This document shows, in pieces, positions 1-7,180 of a stretch of 10,327 nucleotides of DNA. Position 1 is the first letter of the stretch. Each line of letters opens with the position of its first letter. This stretch comes from Chromatiales bacterium. Lineage in GTDB: Bacteria; Pseudomonadota; Gammaproteobacteria; Thiohalomonadales; Thiohalomonadaceae. The DNA lies in the NCBI GenBank assembly GCA_029864785.1, contig JAOTST010000027.1:1-10327 (forward strand), written 5' to 3'. The notes below the pieces were generated by a model. That model saw nothing but the letters and a program-made list of their open reading frames with translations, had not been told where the DNA came from and did no database searches. The position numbers were made by a program, and so were the translations under genes.

Positions 1-1
1 A

Positions 2-808
2 AAAAAACGTCTAAAAGATCGTTGGAACCGCGCACGTAACACGCCATATTTCCAGGATATTAATATCAAGAAATTTACCCAACAGTTACAACAAAACATA
101 CTCCCATTTATTAGCGCCCCGGCAAAACTTTTTTATGACCTGCCCGAAAAAATAACTCATACAGGGCAATCTAGCGATATACCATTTGGTGCTCATATTC
201 GCCCAATTATTAATGATGCAACATCCGAGATTATTATCGTATCACCCTACTTCATACCCGGTGATGATGGCGTAAATTGGCTCAGTAAGTGTGCAAATAA
301 TCATGTCAGCATAAAAATACTCACGAATTCACTCGCAACGACTGATGTAATTGCAGTTCATGCCGGGTACCAGCGATACCGTCCAGCATTGCTAGTTTCT
401 GGAATTAAATTATTTGAGCTAAAACCAGATGCCCACACCCGCTTCGCCAAAGCGCGAAATTTTCTAAAAGGATTACAGCGAGTCAGTCTGCATGCCAAAT
501 ACATCGTCGTTGATAAACGATGGGTCTATACCGGATCGGCCAATCTTGATCCACGTTCTCGCAGACTCAACACTGAAATTGGCGTCCTGATCGATAGTCC
601 AGAGCTTGCCCAATCGATAATTAGCCTCTTCGAACAGACAACTCAAATAGAAAATAGCTACAAATTATTTTTAAGAGATGATTTGCTACTTTGGAGTAGT
701 TGCGAGGATGGAAAAAAGGTGGAATATAGTCACGATCCAAAGGCAAGAATTTGGAAACGAATCGTTGTTCGACTTATGGCGTTACTACCTGCTGAAAATT
801 TATTGTAA
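2..808 (+). CDS. Phospholipase D / cardiolipin synthase-like protein (ClsC type), C-terminal part
   Basis: This is a 5'-truncated gene: the frame is open from the window edge and gives 268 visible residues ending at TAA. The second HKD motif of the PLD superfamily is complete, with H164, K166 and D171 (visible-residue numbering) followed by G178-S179-x-N181 and DPRS. The first HKD motif must lie upstream of the window. Further ClsC-like hallmarks are the SPYFIPG strand, the TNSLATTDV and HAGYQRYR segments, the NTEIG motif after DPRS, and a C-terminus ending in LLPAENLL. Family members transfer phosphatidyl groups at the membrane; E. coli ClsC makes cardiolipin from phosphatidylglycerol and phosphatidylethanolamine. 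The substrate here is inferred only from family resemblance. An internal TTG at 389 is not a credible start, because conserved family sequence runs continuously upstream of it. The stop lies 14 nt from that of the convergent yqfO-like gene. Confidence 0.88.
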   Translation, partial: KKRLKDRWNRARNTPYFQDINIKKFTQQLQQNILPFISAPAKLFYDLPEKITHTGQSSDIPFGAHIRPIINDATSEIIIVSPYFIPGDDGVNWLSKCANNHVSIKILTNSLATTDVIAVHAGYQRYRPALLVSGIKLFELKPDAHTRFAKARNFLKGLQRVSLHAKYIVVDKRWVYTGSANLDPRSRRLNTEIGVLIDSPELAQSIISLFEQTTQIENSYKLFLRDDLLLWSSCEDGKKVEYSHDPKARIWKRIVVRLMALLPAENLL

Positions 809-822
809 CCAAGCTAGATAGG

Positions 823-1149
823 CTAACGATTTAAATCGTCCAGCGTCTTAAACTCATAGATCTCGTAGGCAGGCTCCTCATAGGGGTGCGCCGCAATCAA
901 CGCTACCACCGCCTGTTTAATATGCGCCTCATCACACACCATCTCTACTTTATATTCATCAACAGTTTCAACCAGCATCTGCTCACCAATAAAGGGGGCA
1001 CTTCCCTCAAGCGCACGAAATTGTCCCTCTCCCAATATCTGCCATGAACAGCTGTCATAATTCTTGTACCGGCCAGCTCCTGCAGAAAAAAGTGCATCCT
1101 TTACTATTTCAAGATGGGATTTTGGAATATAGACCGATATCTTATACAT
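823..1149 (-). CDS. YqfO/NIF3-like small protein (CutA-like fold)
   Basis: This complete 108-residue protein resembles the stand-alone 'NGG1p-interacting factor 3-like' proteins of Gammaproteobacteria, which correspond to the domain inserted in YqfO/NIF3 proteins and have a ferredoxin-like fold related to CutA. Visible signatures are the N-terminal YKISVYIP strand, the GAGRYKNYDSCSW segment, and the C-terminal AAHPYEEPAYEIYE motif. The molecular function of the family is not established; metal or small-ligand binding has been suggested from fold similarity. The ATG start is supported by GGAG eight bases upstream. It is the last gene of the probable hydrolase-kinase-yqfO operon, 66 nt after the kinase stop, and it ends convergently with the phospholipase D gene. 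Its connection to the kinase is unknown and may be only positional. Confidence 0.85.
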   Translation of the reverse strand: MYKISVYIPKSHLEIVKDALFSAGAGRYKNYDSCSWQILGEGQFRALEGSAPFIGEQMLVETVDEYKVEMVCDEAHIKQAVVALIAAHPYEEPAYEIYEFKTLDDLNR

Positions 1150-1215
1150 TAATTAATCTCCAAAATATTTGGGGTATTTTTTCTAACACTCAGATATATT
1201 TTCTTAATATCCTAG
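1150..1215 (-). other. A+T-rich gap between kinase and yqfO-like gene
   Basis: This 66-nt, very A+T-rich spacer contains the yqfO Shine-Dalgarno site. Read on the minus strand, a weak promoter-like pair can be drawn (TTAAGA, 16 bases, TAGAAA; each 4 of 6 to consensus), together with A+T-only short inverted repeats. No G+C-rich stem followed by a T-run is present, so no intrinsic terminator after the kinase is supported. Read-through from the kinase is therefore likely, and an extra internal promoter is possible but unproven. Confidence 0.3.
1158..1161 (-). promoter_or_regulatory. Shine-Dalgarno site of the yqfO-like gene
   Basis: On the minus strand the sequence reads GGAG, then eight bases, then ATG at 1149. 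This is a normal-strength site and fixes the start of the yqfO-like gene. It contrasts with the weak or missing sites of the other complete genes here. Confidence 0.7.
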
Positions 1216-4200
1216 TTATAAAATACCTATTTGATCAATATTATCAAATAATTCAGTCATTTTTTCTTTGAGAATTTTAAGGTTTTCTGAAAAATCACTC
1301 GTGCCACTCTTTATATCTTCCTCAATACGCAGTGCGATCTCATGAATTTCATTTGCGCCAATATTTCCGGCAACACCTTTAAGACTATGGGCATGCTCTA
1401 GAGCCAATTTAAAGTCATCACAATCAAGTGCATCCTTAATCTGATTTACAGATTCCGAGTTACTCTGTTTGAATGTGGCAAGTACTGTCATAGCAAGTTC
1501 TTTATTGCCCCCAACACGCGATAGCAACTCATTCATATTCAAACCCTCAATATGAGTAGTTTGTTGAACAACCGATTTAAGAGTTGGTTTTGACTCTGGA
1601 CTATTTATGGGTCTAACCCACCGCAGTAGTTCTGCTCCCAACTGTTCAATGTCAATGGGTTTAGATACATAACCATTCATACCAGCCGTCAAACATCTAT
1701 CTTTTACATCGCCCATCGCATCTGCCGTCATGGCAATAATGGGCAGATCCGAGGCAGGCTTTATCTTTCTAATCGCTATGGTTGCATCAAAGCCGTCCAT
1801 CACGGGCATTTGTAGATCCATTAAAACAAGATCAAAATGATGCCTGTTAACCTGCTCAACAGCCTCTGCACCTTGATTGGCTTTCGAAATATTTAAACCA
1901 GCTCTTTCTAAAATCTCTGAAGCGATTATTAAGTTGACCTCATTATCATCGACCAGCAAAATCTCTGCCCCACGAATAGTCGATAGTTTCTCTTCCAAAC
2001 CTACATTTGAAGGAACTTCGACATGACTTCGGACAACATCAGATGGGATTATTTTAAAGGGAAGAGTAAATATAAATGTTGAACCTTCACCATAACTGCT
2101 TTCTACCCGAATATCTCCCCCCATAAGATCAACTAACTGTTTGCTAATAACAAGTCCAAGACCTGTACCGCCATACTGACGGGTAGTAGAGCTATCGGCT
2201 TGAGAGAATGATTGGAAAAGTCTGGATTGCTGCTCATTGGTTATGCCTATACCGGTATCTGAAATGCTAAATTCAAGAACAGTAGAACCTTCATCCTTAT
2301 CCGACTCTTGAATAGCAATAACCACTTCACCTTCATCGGTAAATTTAATTGCATTGCTAATTAAGTTAATTAGAACCTGACGAAGTCTAAGTACATCTCC
2401 AATTAAATGGTGGGACATATATTGAGGAGATTCATATCTAATATTTAATCCTTTTTCACCAGCAGAAAGACCCATTATATTTATCAGATCATCCATGAGG
2501 TTGTTTAGATTAAATTGTTCATTTTCTGTCTCTAGCTTACCCGCCTCAATTTTTGAAAAGTCGAGTATGTCGTTAATTAGACCTAGCAGGTTTTTTCCTG
2601 AACGCTCTACTTTCTCAATAAAATCACGCTGCTGCGGCTCCAATTTACCTTGAAGAACCAAATAACTAAGGTTGATAATCGCATTCATTGGCGTACGAAT
2701 CTCATGACTCATATTGGCTAAAAATTCTGATTTAGATCGATTAGCTAACTCAGCTTTTTTCATCGCACCATGCAAGTCAGACTCAATCTGTTTTCTATCG
2801 GTAATTTCTTGATACGTTCCTAATATCCCAACAATTTTATCGTCTCCATCACGAAGTGGAATTTTATTTGTTTCCAGCCAAAAATTTTTACCTTCTGCGT
2901 TTGTTTGAGGCTCTTCATAATGGAGTCTATCCTCCCCAGACTCCATAACTTTAAAATCATCCGCTCGATACAATTCAGCCTGATCCTGCCAAACCATATC
3001 AAAATCATTTTTACCAATAATTAATTTAGGATCATCCAACGCAGCATCCTGCGCAAATAGACGATTACATCCCAGATAGACTCCTTCCCTATCTTTCCAA
3101 AATACTCGGCTGGGGATTGTATCCAGAATGGTGAGCAACATTCGTCGCGATTCATCCAAATCTTTTTCAGCTTGAACCCTTTCGGTAATATCGTGCACGA
3201 GCGAAGTAACCCCAATTGTTTCACCATTATCATTAACTAGTGGCGTGTTATACCATTCACAATCGATGATTTTTCCATCCTTGGTAATATTTTTATTACT
3301 GTTTCTCTCTCCTCCCTCTTGCTGTAGCAGTGACTCCCAAACGGGGGCAACCTGTGCCTGCATCTCCTTAGAAATAATGAGTCCTATTGCATGACAACCA
3401 ATCGCTTCATTGCGACTAAAACCAAAAATATTTTCTGCCGCCGGATTCCATTCCATTACTTTGAAATTTGTATCCCATTCGATGATCCCCAATGGCGTTT
3501 GTTCAACATGGAGTCGTAGTCGCTGCTGCGAAAGAAGCAGCTCATTTTTTGCCTTCTCATTTCTGGTAGTATCTGAAACATACCCAAGAAAATGGGTCGC
3601 ATTCCCCTTAGAATTTCTGATGATGGTCGTGTGATCATTGAGCCATATAACATGCCCATCTTCATGCATGATTCGATAAGGAGTGTGTTCGAAATAGTCT
3701 CTGCCTTCAGTATCAGCAGCAGACACCTCTGAAGCAACAAGCTCCACATCCTCTTTATGGATAATATTGGCATAAGAGACCTCCCCAGAGACAAATTCTT
3801 CTGATGAATAACCAAGTATATCCTTCACATTTTCAGAGACATATTCAATGGGCCATCCCGCCGCATTTTTCCACTTAAAGATCACCAGAGGTCCACCTAC
3901 AAAAAGATTTTGTTCCTCTTTTAACTGCCTCTCAATCTCTCTCCTCTCTTGAATATCCTGCGCAAGCTGAGCTGTTCGATCAATAACCTTAGCCTCAAGA
4001 GAAGCAACAAATATTCGATGGGTTAGATAATGCTCCATCAACCCCACCGGAGTTACAACAGCATTGAGATGGTTTTGTTGAACATTCGCCGTTGGATCGC
4101 TATTTGCAACAAAAACAATACCGTGCAACTGCTCATCAATGTAAATAGGCAACAGATAACCATCGAGGAATCCCTCTCGCTCTGGAAGAAAAGGGATAAC

Positions 4201-4566
4201 TTCCAATGGCGTTGATGGGATATCGATATACCCATCCATGCTTTCAATCTGACCTAAAAGCTCTGCCGTAAAAGGAAACCGCGCCCCCTCTAAAAGGCTC
4301 TTCTGACCAATTGCATAACAGCTAGCAACATGGAGTTCTTCCCCATCTTTTTTCAAATAGGCCGCAAGCTTCAATCGATGATAGGTCACAATGTTCTCGA
4401 CTGCAGTGTGAATAACCCCCTCTTCACTCTGCTCTCGCTCAAGTTTTTCTGAAATAATGCGAGCATGAAGCGACTGCTCAGCCTCTTCTGCTAAATATCT
4501 GTTTTCAATTTTCAGATCGATTATCTGCTGTTCTAAATCAGCAATTTGCTGTCGTTCTTCTCTCAT
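1216..4566 (-). CDS. Soluble hybrid histidine kinase: coiled coil-GAF-PAS-PAS-PAS-HisKA-HATPase-REC-Hpt
   Basis: This 1116-residue protein is a multistep phosphorelay kinase. In order it has an N-terminal coiled coil (about 1-48), a GAF-like sensor region (about 50-185), a signalling helix (about 187-222), three PAS/PAC modules (about 223-340, 345-468, 472-596), a HisKA domain with phospho-acceptor H621 in SHEIRTP, a HATPase with N738 (N box), DTGIG at 770-774 and GGTGLGL at 799-805, a receiver with D873/D874, phospho-acceptor D917, T947 and K969, and a C-terminal Hpt domain with H1060 in AHSLKG. All catalytic residues are present, so it should be active. There is no hydrophobic membrane segment or signal peptide, so it should sense an intracellular cue. 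The ATG directly follows the hydrolase stop (TAGATG); AAGAG a few bases upstream is a weak ribosome site, so translational coupling is likely. No stand-alone response regulator is in the window. The central-to-C-terminal order resembles BarA/TorS-type kinases, but the soluble sensory half differs. Confidence 0.93.
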   Translation of the reverse strand: MREERQQIADLEQQIIDLKIENRYLAEEAEQSLHARIISEKLEREQSEEGVIHTAVENIVTYHRLKLAAYLKKDGEELHVASCYAIGQKSLLEGARFPFTAELLGQIESMDGYIDIPSTPLEVIPFLPEREGFLDGYLLPIYIDEQLHGIVFVANSDPTANVQQNHLNAVVTPVGLMEHYLTHRIFVASLEAKVIDRTAQLAQDIQERREIERQLKEEQNLFVGGPLVIFKWKNAAGWPIEYVSENVKDILGYSSEEFVSGEVSYANIIHKEDVELVASEVSAADTEGRDYFEHTPYRIMHEDGHVIWLNDHTTIIRNSKGNATHFLGYVSDTTRNEKAKNELLLSQQRLRLHVEQTPLGIIEWDTNFKVMEWNPAAENIFGFSRNEAIGCHAIGLIISKEMQAQVAPVWESLLQQEGGERNSNKNITKDGKIIDCEWYNTPLVNDNGETIGVTSLVHDITERVQAEKDLDESRRMLLTILDTIPSRVFWKDREGVYLGCNRLFAQDAALDDPKLIIGKNDFDMVWQDQAELYRADDFKVMESGEDRLHYEEPQTNAEGKNFWLETNKIPLRDGDDKIVGILGTYQEITDRKQIESDLHGAMKKAELANRSKSEFLANMSHEIRTPMNAIINLSYLVLQGKLEPQQRDFIEKVERSGKNLLGLINDILDFSKIEAGKLETENEQFNLNNLMDDLINIMGLSAGEKGLNIRYESPQYMSHHLIGDVLRLRQVLINLISNAIKFTDEGEVVIAIQESDKDEGSTVLEFSISDTGIGITNEQQSRLFQSFSQADSSTTRQYGGTGLGLVISKQLVDLMGGDIRVESSYGEGSTFIFTLPFKIIPSDVVRSHVEVPSNVGLEEKLSTIRGAEILLVDDNEVNLIIASEILERAGLNISKANQGAEAVEQVNRHHFDLVLMDLQMPVMDGFDATIAIRKIKPASDLPIIAMTADAMGDVKDRCLTAGMNGYVSKPIDIEQLGAELLRWVRPINSPESKPTLKSVVQQTTHIEGLNMNELLSRVGGNKELAMTVLATFKQSNSESVNQIKDALDCDDFKLALEHAHSLKGVAGNIGANEIHEIALRIEEDIKSGTSDFSENLKILKEKMTELFDNIDQIGIL

Positions 4567-5391
4567 CTACAGCTCTTTTTCTTCAAGAAAGAAATCGGAT
4601 AAAAGCTTAAAAAGCTGCTCCGGTTCATCTAGCTGAATAAAATGACCTCCCGTTGTTATATGCGCAAGTCGAGCATTGGGGATGTCTTCGGCTAGTTTTT
4701 CCGTAATCTCTCGACTTAGATAAGCATCAGCATCACCACGGATGACCAAGGAAGAGAGCTTTAACTGGCGCAACTGCCCCGTAATGTCGGTAAGAAGCCG
4801 ATTATTAATTGCCTTAATCAAGCGCACAAAGCCATCTCTACCCGCCTGACTCTGTAGTGGCTCCCAAAATTTTCCCATTAAATCATCAGTAAGCCGCTCT
4901 TTATAAAACAGTGCTCGCCTAATAACCATTCGTAACATATGGGGATTCATAATAGAGGCCGTGAGACTCCGAATCACCGGTAGACGCATCAATGTAATAG
5001 GTTGAACCGGCCAATAGTCATATCCAACGGGATTGATAAGAGTGAGATCAATCAGCTGTTCTGGACGTGTGACCGCCATAATTTGAACAATACCGCCACC
5101 AAGATCATGACCAACCAGATGCAGGGGTGCTAGTTTTAGTTTATCGATGAACTTCATCAAAATCTCGGCTTGGGCAGCAATAGAGTAGTCGACATCCAGC
5201 GGCTTATCGGATTCACCACAACCCAAAAGATCGATAGCGATTACATCAAATTTCTCGGCAAGGAGCTCAGCGATGCCATCCCACAGAAACGAGTGACTGG
5301 CCACACCATGAACCAAAAGCACCGGAGCACCATGACCTTTTCTGTGGTAGGCAATATGGTGCCCATCAACTTCGGTAAATTGGGTATTCAT
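4567..5391 (-). CDS. Alpha/beta-fold hydrolase with aspartate at the nucleophile position
   Basis: This complete 274-residue alpha/beta hydrolase has its oxyanion-hole HG at 28-29 (LLVHGV). The nucleophile elbow is GHDLGG with D96 in place of the usual serine, the likely acid is D220 or D222 in RGDAD, and the catalytic histidine is H250 in GGHFIQLDEP. Residues about 125-200 form the helical cap. An Asp nucleophile is characteristic of epoxide hydrolases and haloalkane dehalogenases, whereas esterases, MhpC-type C-C hydrolases and RsbQ use Ser. The substrate cannot be named from sequence. There is no signal peptide, so it should be cytoplasmic. The start is fixed by an in-frame TGA two codons upstream; no well-spaced Shine-Dalgarno is seen. 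It is the first gene of a minus-strand operon, and its stop codon abuts the ATG of the hybrid kinase. This suggests it makes, removes or binds a ligand that the kinase senses (inference). Confidence 0.88.
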   Translation of the reverse strand: MNTQFTEVDGHHIAYHRKGHGAPVLLVHGVASHSFLWDGIAELLAEKFDVIAIDLLGCGESDKPLDVDYSIAAQAEILMKFIDKLKLAPLHLVGHDLGGGIVQIMAVTRPEQLIDLTLINPVGYDYWPVQPITLMRLPVIRSLTASIMNPHMLRMVIRRALFYKERLTDDLMGKFWEPLQSQAGRDGFVRLIKAINNRLLTDITGQLRQLKLSSLVIRGDADAYLSREITEKLAEDIPNARLAHITTGGHFIQLDEPEQLFKLLSDFFLEEKEL

Positions 5392-5503
5392 TCTTCAATA
5401 CTAGCGTTATCAAAAACCATTTTAAACCTGTTATTACCAAAAAAATCGCCTATAACCATGTTGTTTTTCAGGACTTTTTATCTTTAGTGCTTATACTCAT
5501 AAG
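5392..5503. promoter_or_regulatory. Divergent intergenic region between the hydrolase-kinase operon and the APH/P-loop kinase gene
   Basis: These 112 A+T-rich bases must hold both divergent promoters. For the plus strand, TATACT at 5492-5497 is the best -10 candidate. For the minus strand, TAAAAT at 5424-5419 is the best -10 candidate and would give a leader of about 20 nt. Neither has a recognisable -35 at 16-18 bp, so activator dependence or another sigma factor is possible. No clear operator palindrome is visible. Confidence 0.4.
5492..5497 (+). promoter_or_regulatory. Candidate -10 element placing transcription start at the ATG
   Basis: TATACT matches the sigma70 -10 consensus at 5 of 6 positions, and its last base lies 7 nt before the ATG at 5504. 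Initiation at the usual distance would fall on or next to the start codon, giving a leaderless or near-leaderless mRNA. This fits the absence of a Shine-Dalgarno sequence before that ATG. No convincing -35 hexamer is present, so the call is tentative. Confidence 0.35.
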
Positions 5504-7081
5504 ATGACAAAACAATCGGCAACACCGTTAGAATTACAAAAAATTCTCATTGACCACTTGCAGAATCGCCACTGCTTTGATCACGAAATTCTCCAGTTCC
5601 AGATTATTGAGACGCATATCTCATGGGTAGTGCTCACCGGTCACTACGCATACAAGATAAAGAAATCCATCAATTTTGGATTTCTAGACTACTCTACGCT
5701 TGAGAAGCGCAAGACTCAGTGTGAAAAGGAGCTACGCCTTAACCGTCGCACTTCACCTGAAATTTATATTGAGGTGGTAAGTGTTGGTGGAACGGTCACA
5801 AAACCCTTGATTAGCAGCAAACCAACTCTAGAGTATCTGCTAAAAATGCACCAGTTTCCTCAACACTCTCTGCTCTCTCACATTGTCATCACGCAAAAAT
5901 TTTGCGATCAGCATGCTATTTCACTAGCGCAAATATTGGCCCAATTTCATTCCAAAATAGAGATTGCGTCATCTCATTCTGTATATGGGGATTCCTCTCA
6001 GATTATCACCCCAATCCGAGAAAATTTTTCACAGATCAGGGCTCATATTGACAATCCACAACTATTGGAACGTCTTCTAAAAATTGAAATTAAAACTGAG
6101 CAGCAATTTCAATATTTAGCGCCCTATTTTATCGAACGCAAACAGAACGGATATATCCGCGATTGTCATGGCGATCTCCACCTCAACAATATTTTTCTGG
6201 TTAATGAACAGCCACGGCTATTTGACTGCATCGAGTTTAATCCAGCCCTCCGCATTATTGATGTGATGAGTGAGTTAGCCTTTCTGGTCATGGATCTTGA
6301 AGAGCATGGTGAAACACTGCGTGCAAACCTGCTGCTTAATCGTTATTTAGAGATCAGTGGTGACTATGAAGGGGTTCGCCTACTGCCTTTTTACCTCTGT
6401 TACCGAGCGATGGTGCGTGCCAAAGTAACCATTCTTCAACTCAAACAGAGTGACATTGTCACCACACCAAATATTACAACTCCTGATGAATTTAACCGTT
6501 ATATCAACATGGCCGAATGCTATTCGGTGCAGCAAGATCCCCAAATAATTATTACCCACGGCCTATCGGGTTCTGGTAAGACCACTATAACAACCAAGCT
6601 GATGCAGCAGCTTGGCGCAATCCGCATCCGTTCTGATATTGAACGTAAGCGGCTTCATGGTCTGACCCCTGATGAAGAGAGCGGTTTACTAAATATCTAC
6701 ACCGATAGTGCAAGTCTACGTACCTACCAACAACTCGCCAAACAGGCGTCTGCCATTATTGCCGGCAATTATCCGGTTATTATCGACGCCACATTCCTTA
6801 AACAGAGTGAACGAGAACGTTTCCATATTTTGGCCGAAGAGCTCAAGGTTTCCTTTACCATCCTTGCTATTGAGGCTCCTGTCGAAACACTCCAAAAACG
6901 CATAAAAGAACGAATCATCTCAGGCAAGGATGCCTCTGAGGCTGATCTGAACGTCTTGAAATGGCAGCAAAAACACTGCCAACCACTCAGTAAAAATGAG
7001 CGCCCGCACACAATCACGATCAATAGCGAATCGACTTCATCTGTTGAGGCCGCCTACAACCAACTATCGACGACTACCTAG
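5504..7081 (+). CDS. Bifunctional aminoglycoside-phosphotransferase-like / P-loop kinase fusion protein
   Basis: This complete 525-residue protein has two kinase-like halves. Residues about 1-335 form an APH-like domain: YKIKK near 50-54, the catalytic-loop motif HGDLHLNN at 222-229 with D224 as the expected base, and FDCIEF at 240-245 with D241 as the expected metal ligand. Residues about 345-515 form an AAA_33/zeta-toxin-like P-loop kinase with Walker A GLSGSGKTT at 353-361 and an RSDIERKRL segment at 376-384 typical of small-molecule kinases. The fused family is common in proteobacteria; its substrate is unknown to me, and nothing here suggests drug resistance. The ATG is the only usable start: the frame upstream is open but contains no ATG, GTG or TTG before a TAA at 5453. 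No Shine-Dalgarno precedes it. It is transcribed divergently from the hydrolase-kinase operon and appears monocistronic, with 156 nt before the next gene. Confidence 0.9.
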   Translation: MTKQSATPLELQKILIDHLQNRHCFDHEILQFQIIETHISWVVLTGHYAYKIKKSINFGFLDYSTLEKRKTQCEKELRLNRRTSPEIYIEVVSVGGTVTKPLISSKPTLEYLLKMHQFPQHSLLSHIVITQKFCDQHAISLAQILAQFHSKIEIASSHSVYGDSSQIITPIRENFSQIRAHIDNPQLLERLLKIEIKTEQQFQYLAPYFIERKQNGYIRDCHGDLHLNNIFLVNEQPRLFDCIEFNPALRIIDVMSELAFLVMDLEEHGETLRANLLLNRYLEISGDYEGVRLLPFYLCYRAMVRAKVTILQLKQSDIVTTPNITTPDEFNRYINMAECYSVQQDPQIIITHGLSGSGKTTITTKLMQQLGAIRIRSDIERKRLHGLTPDEESGLLNIYTDSASLRTYQQLAKQASAIIAGNYPVIIDATFLKQSERERFHILAEELKVSFTILAIEAPVETLQKRIKERIISGKDASEADLNVLKWQQKHCQPLSKNERPHTITINSESTSSVEAAYNQLSTTT

Positions 7082-7130
7082 TACTGGCTCAATCACCAAT
7101 CAGCGATAACTTTCACCGCCCATACAACAC

Positions 7131-7147
7131 CGCACCAAAATAGTGCG
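7131..7147. repeat. 17-bp inverted repeat (5-7-5)
   Basis: The arms CGCAC and GTGCG are perfect complements separated by CAAAATA. It lies 50 nt after the preceding stop codon. It could be a small operator or a weak hairpin. The missing T-run argues against an intrinsic terminator. Confidence 0.35.
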
Positions 7148-7163
7148 TAAATACCCCTATTCA

Positions 7164-7180
7164 TTGAAACTATACTTCAA
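7164..7180. repeat. 17-bp inverted repeat overlapping a -10-like sequence
   Basis: The arms TTGAA and TTCAA are perfect complements separated by ACTATAC, which overlaps the -10-like TATACT. If that is a promoter, the dyad sits where a repressor would act. Arms of 5 bp are short enough to arise by chance. Confidence 0.3.

Noticed and set aside
389..808. A separate 139-codon gene starting at TTG 389
   Set aside because: The same frame is open to the window edge and encodes continuous ClsC-like sequence upstream, so this is only the C-terminal part of a longer gene.
809..822. Bidirectional terminator between the convergent phospholipase D and yqfO-like genes
   Set aside because: Only 14 nt separate the stops, and no G+C-rich stem with flanking T-runs is present there.
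826..839. Perfect 14-bp palindrome ACGATTTAAATCGT at the 3' end of the yqfO-like gene
   Set aside because: A palindrome of this length is expected about once by chance in 10 kb. It encodes the last residues of the gene and gives only a 4-bp RNA stem without a T-run, so neither an operator nor a terminator is supported.
1044..1271. Plus-strand open frame of 75 codons over the yqfO start and the intergenic gap
   Set aside because: It overlaps the antisense of a convincing gene, its translation shows no family resemblance, and it owes its length to A+T-rich sequence.
3456..3815. 119-codon minus-strand open frame inside the kinase, and similar shorter ones at 2820-3233
   Set aside because: They are shifted-frame shadows of the PAS-encoding segments. 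The kinase frame is intact and domain-rich throughout, so there is no frameshift.
5170..5487. 105-codon plus-strand open frame across the hydrolase start and the divergent region
   Set aside because: It is antisense to conserved hydrolase sequence including the HG oxyanion motif, and its product resembles nothing I recognise.
5504..7081. Aminoglycoside resistance gene
   Set aside because: The APH-like fold is shared by many small-molecule kinases, the fused P-loop kinase is not a resistance architecture, and there is no mobile-element context.
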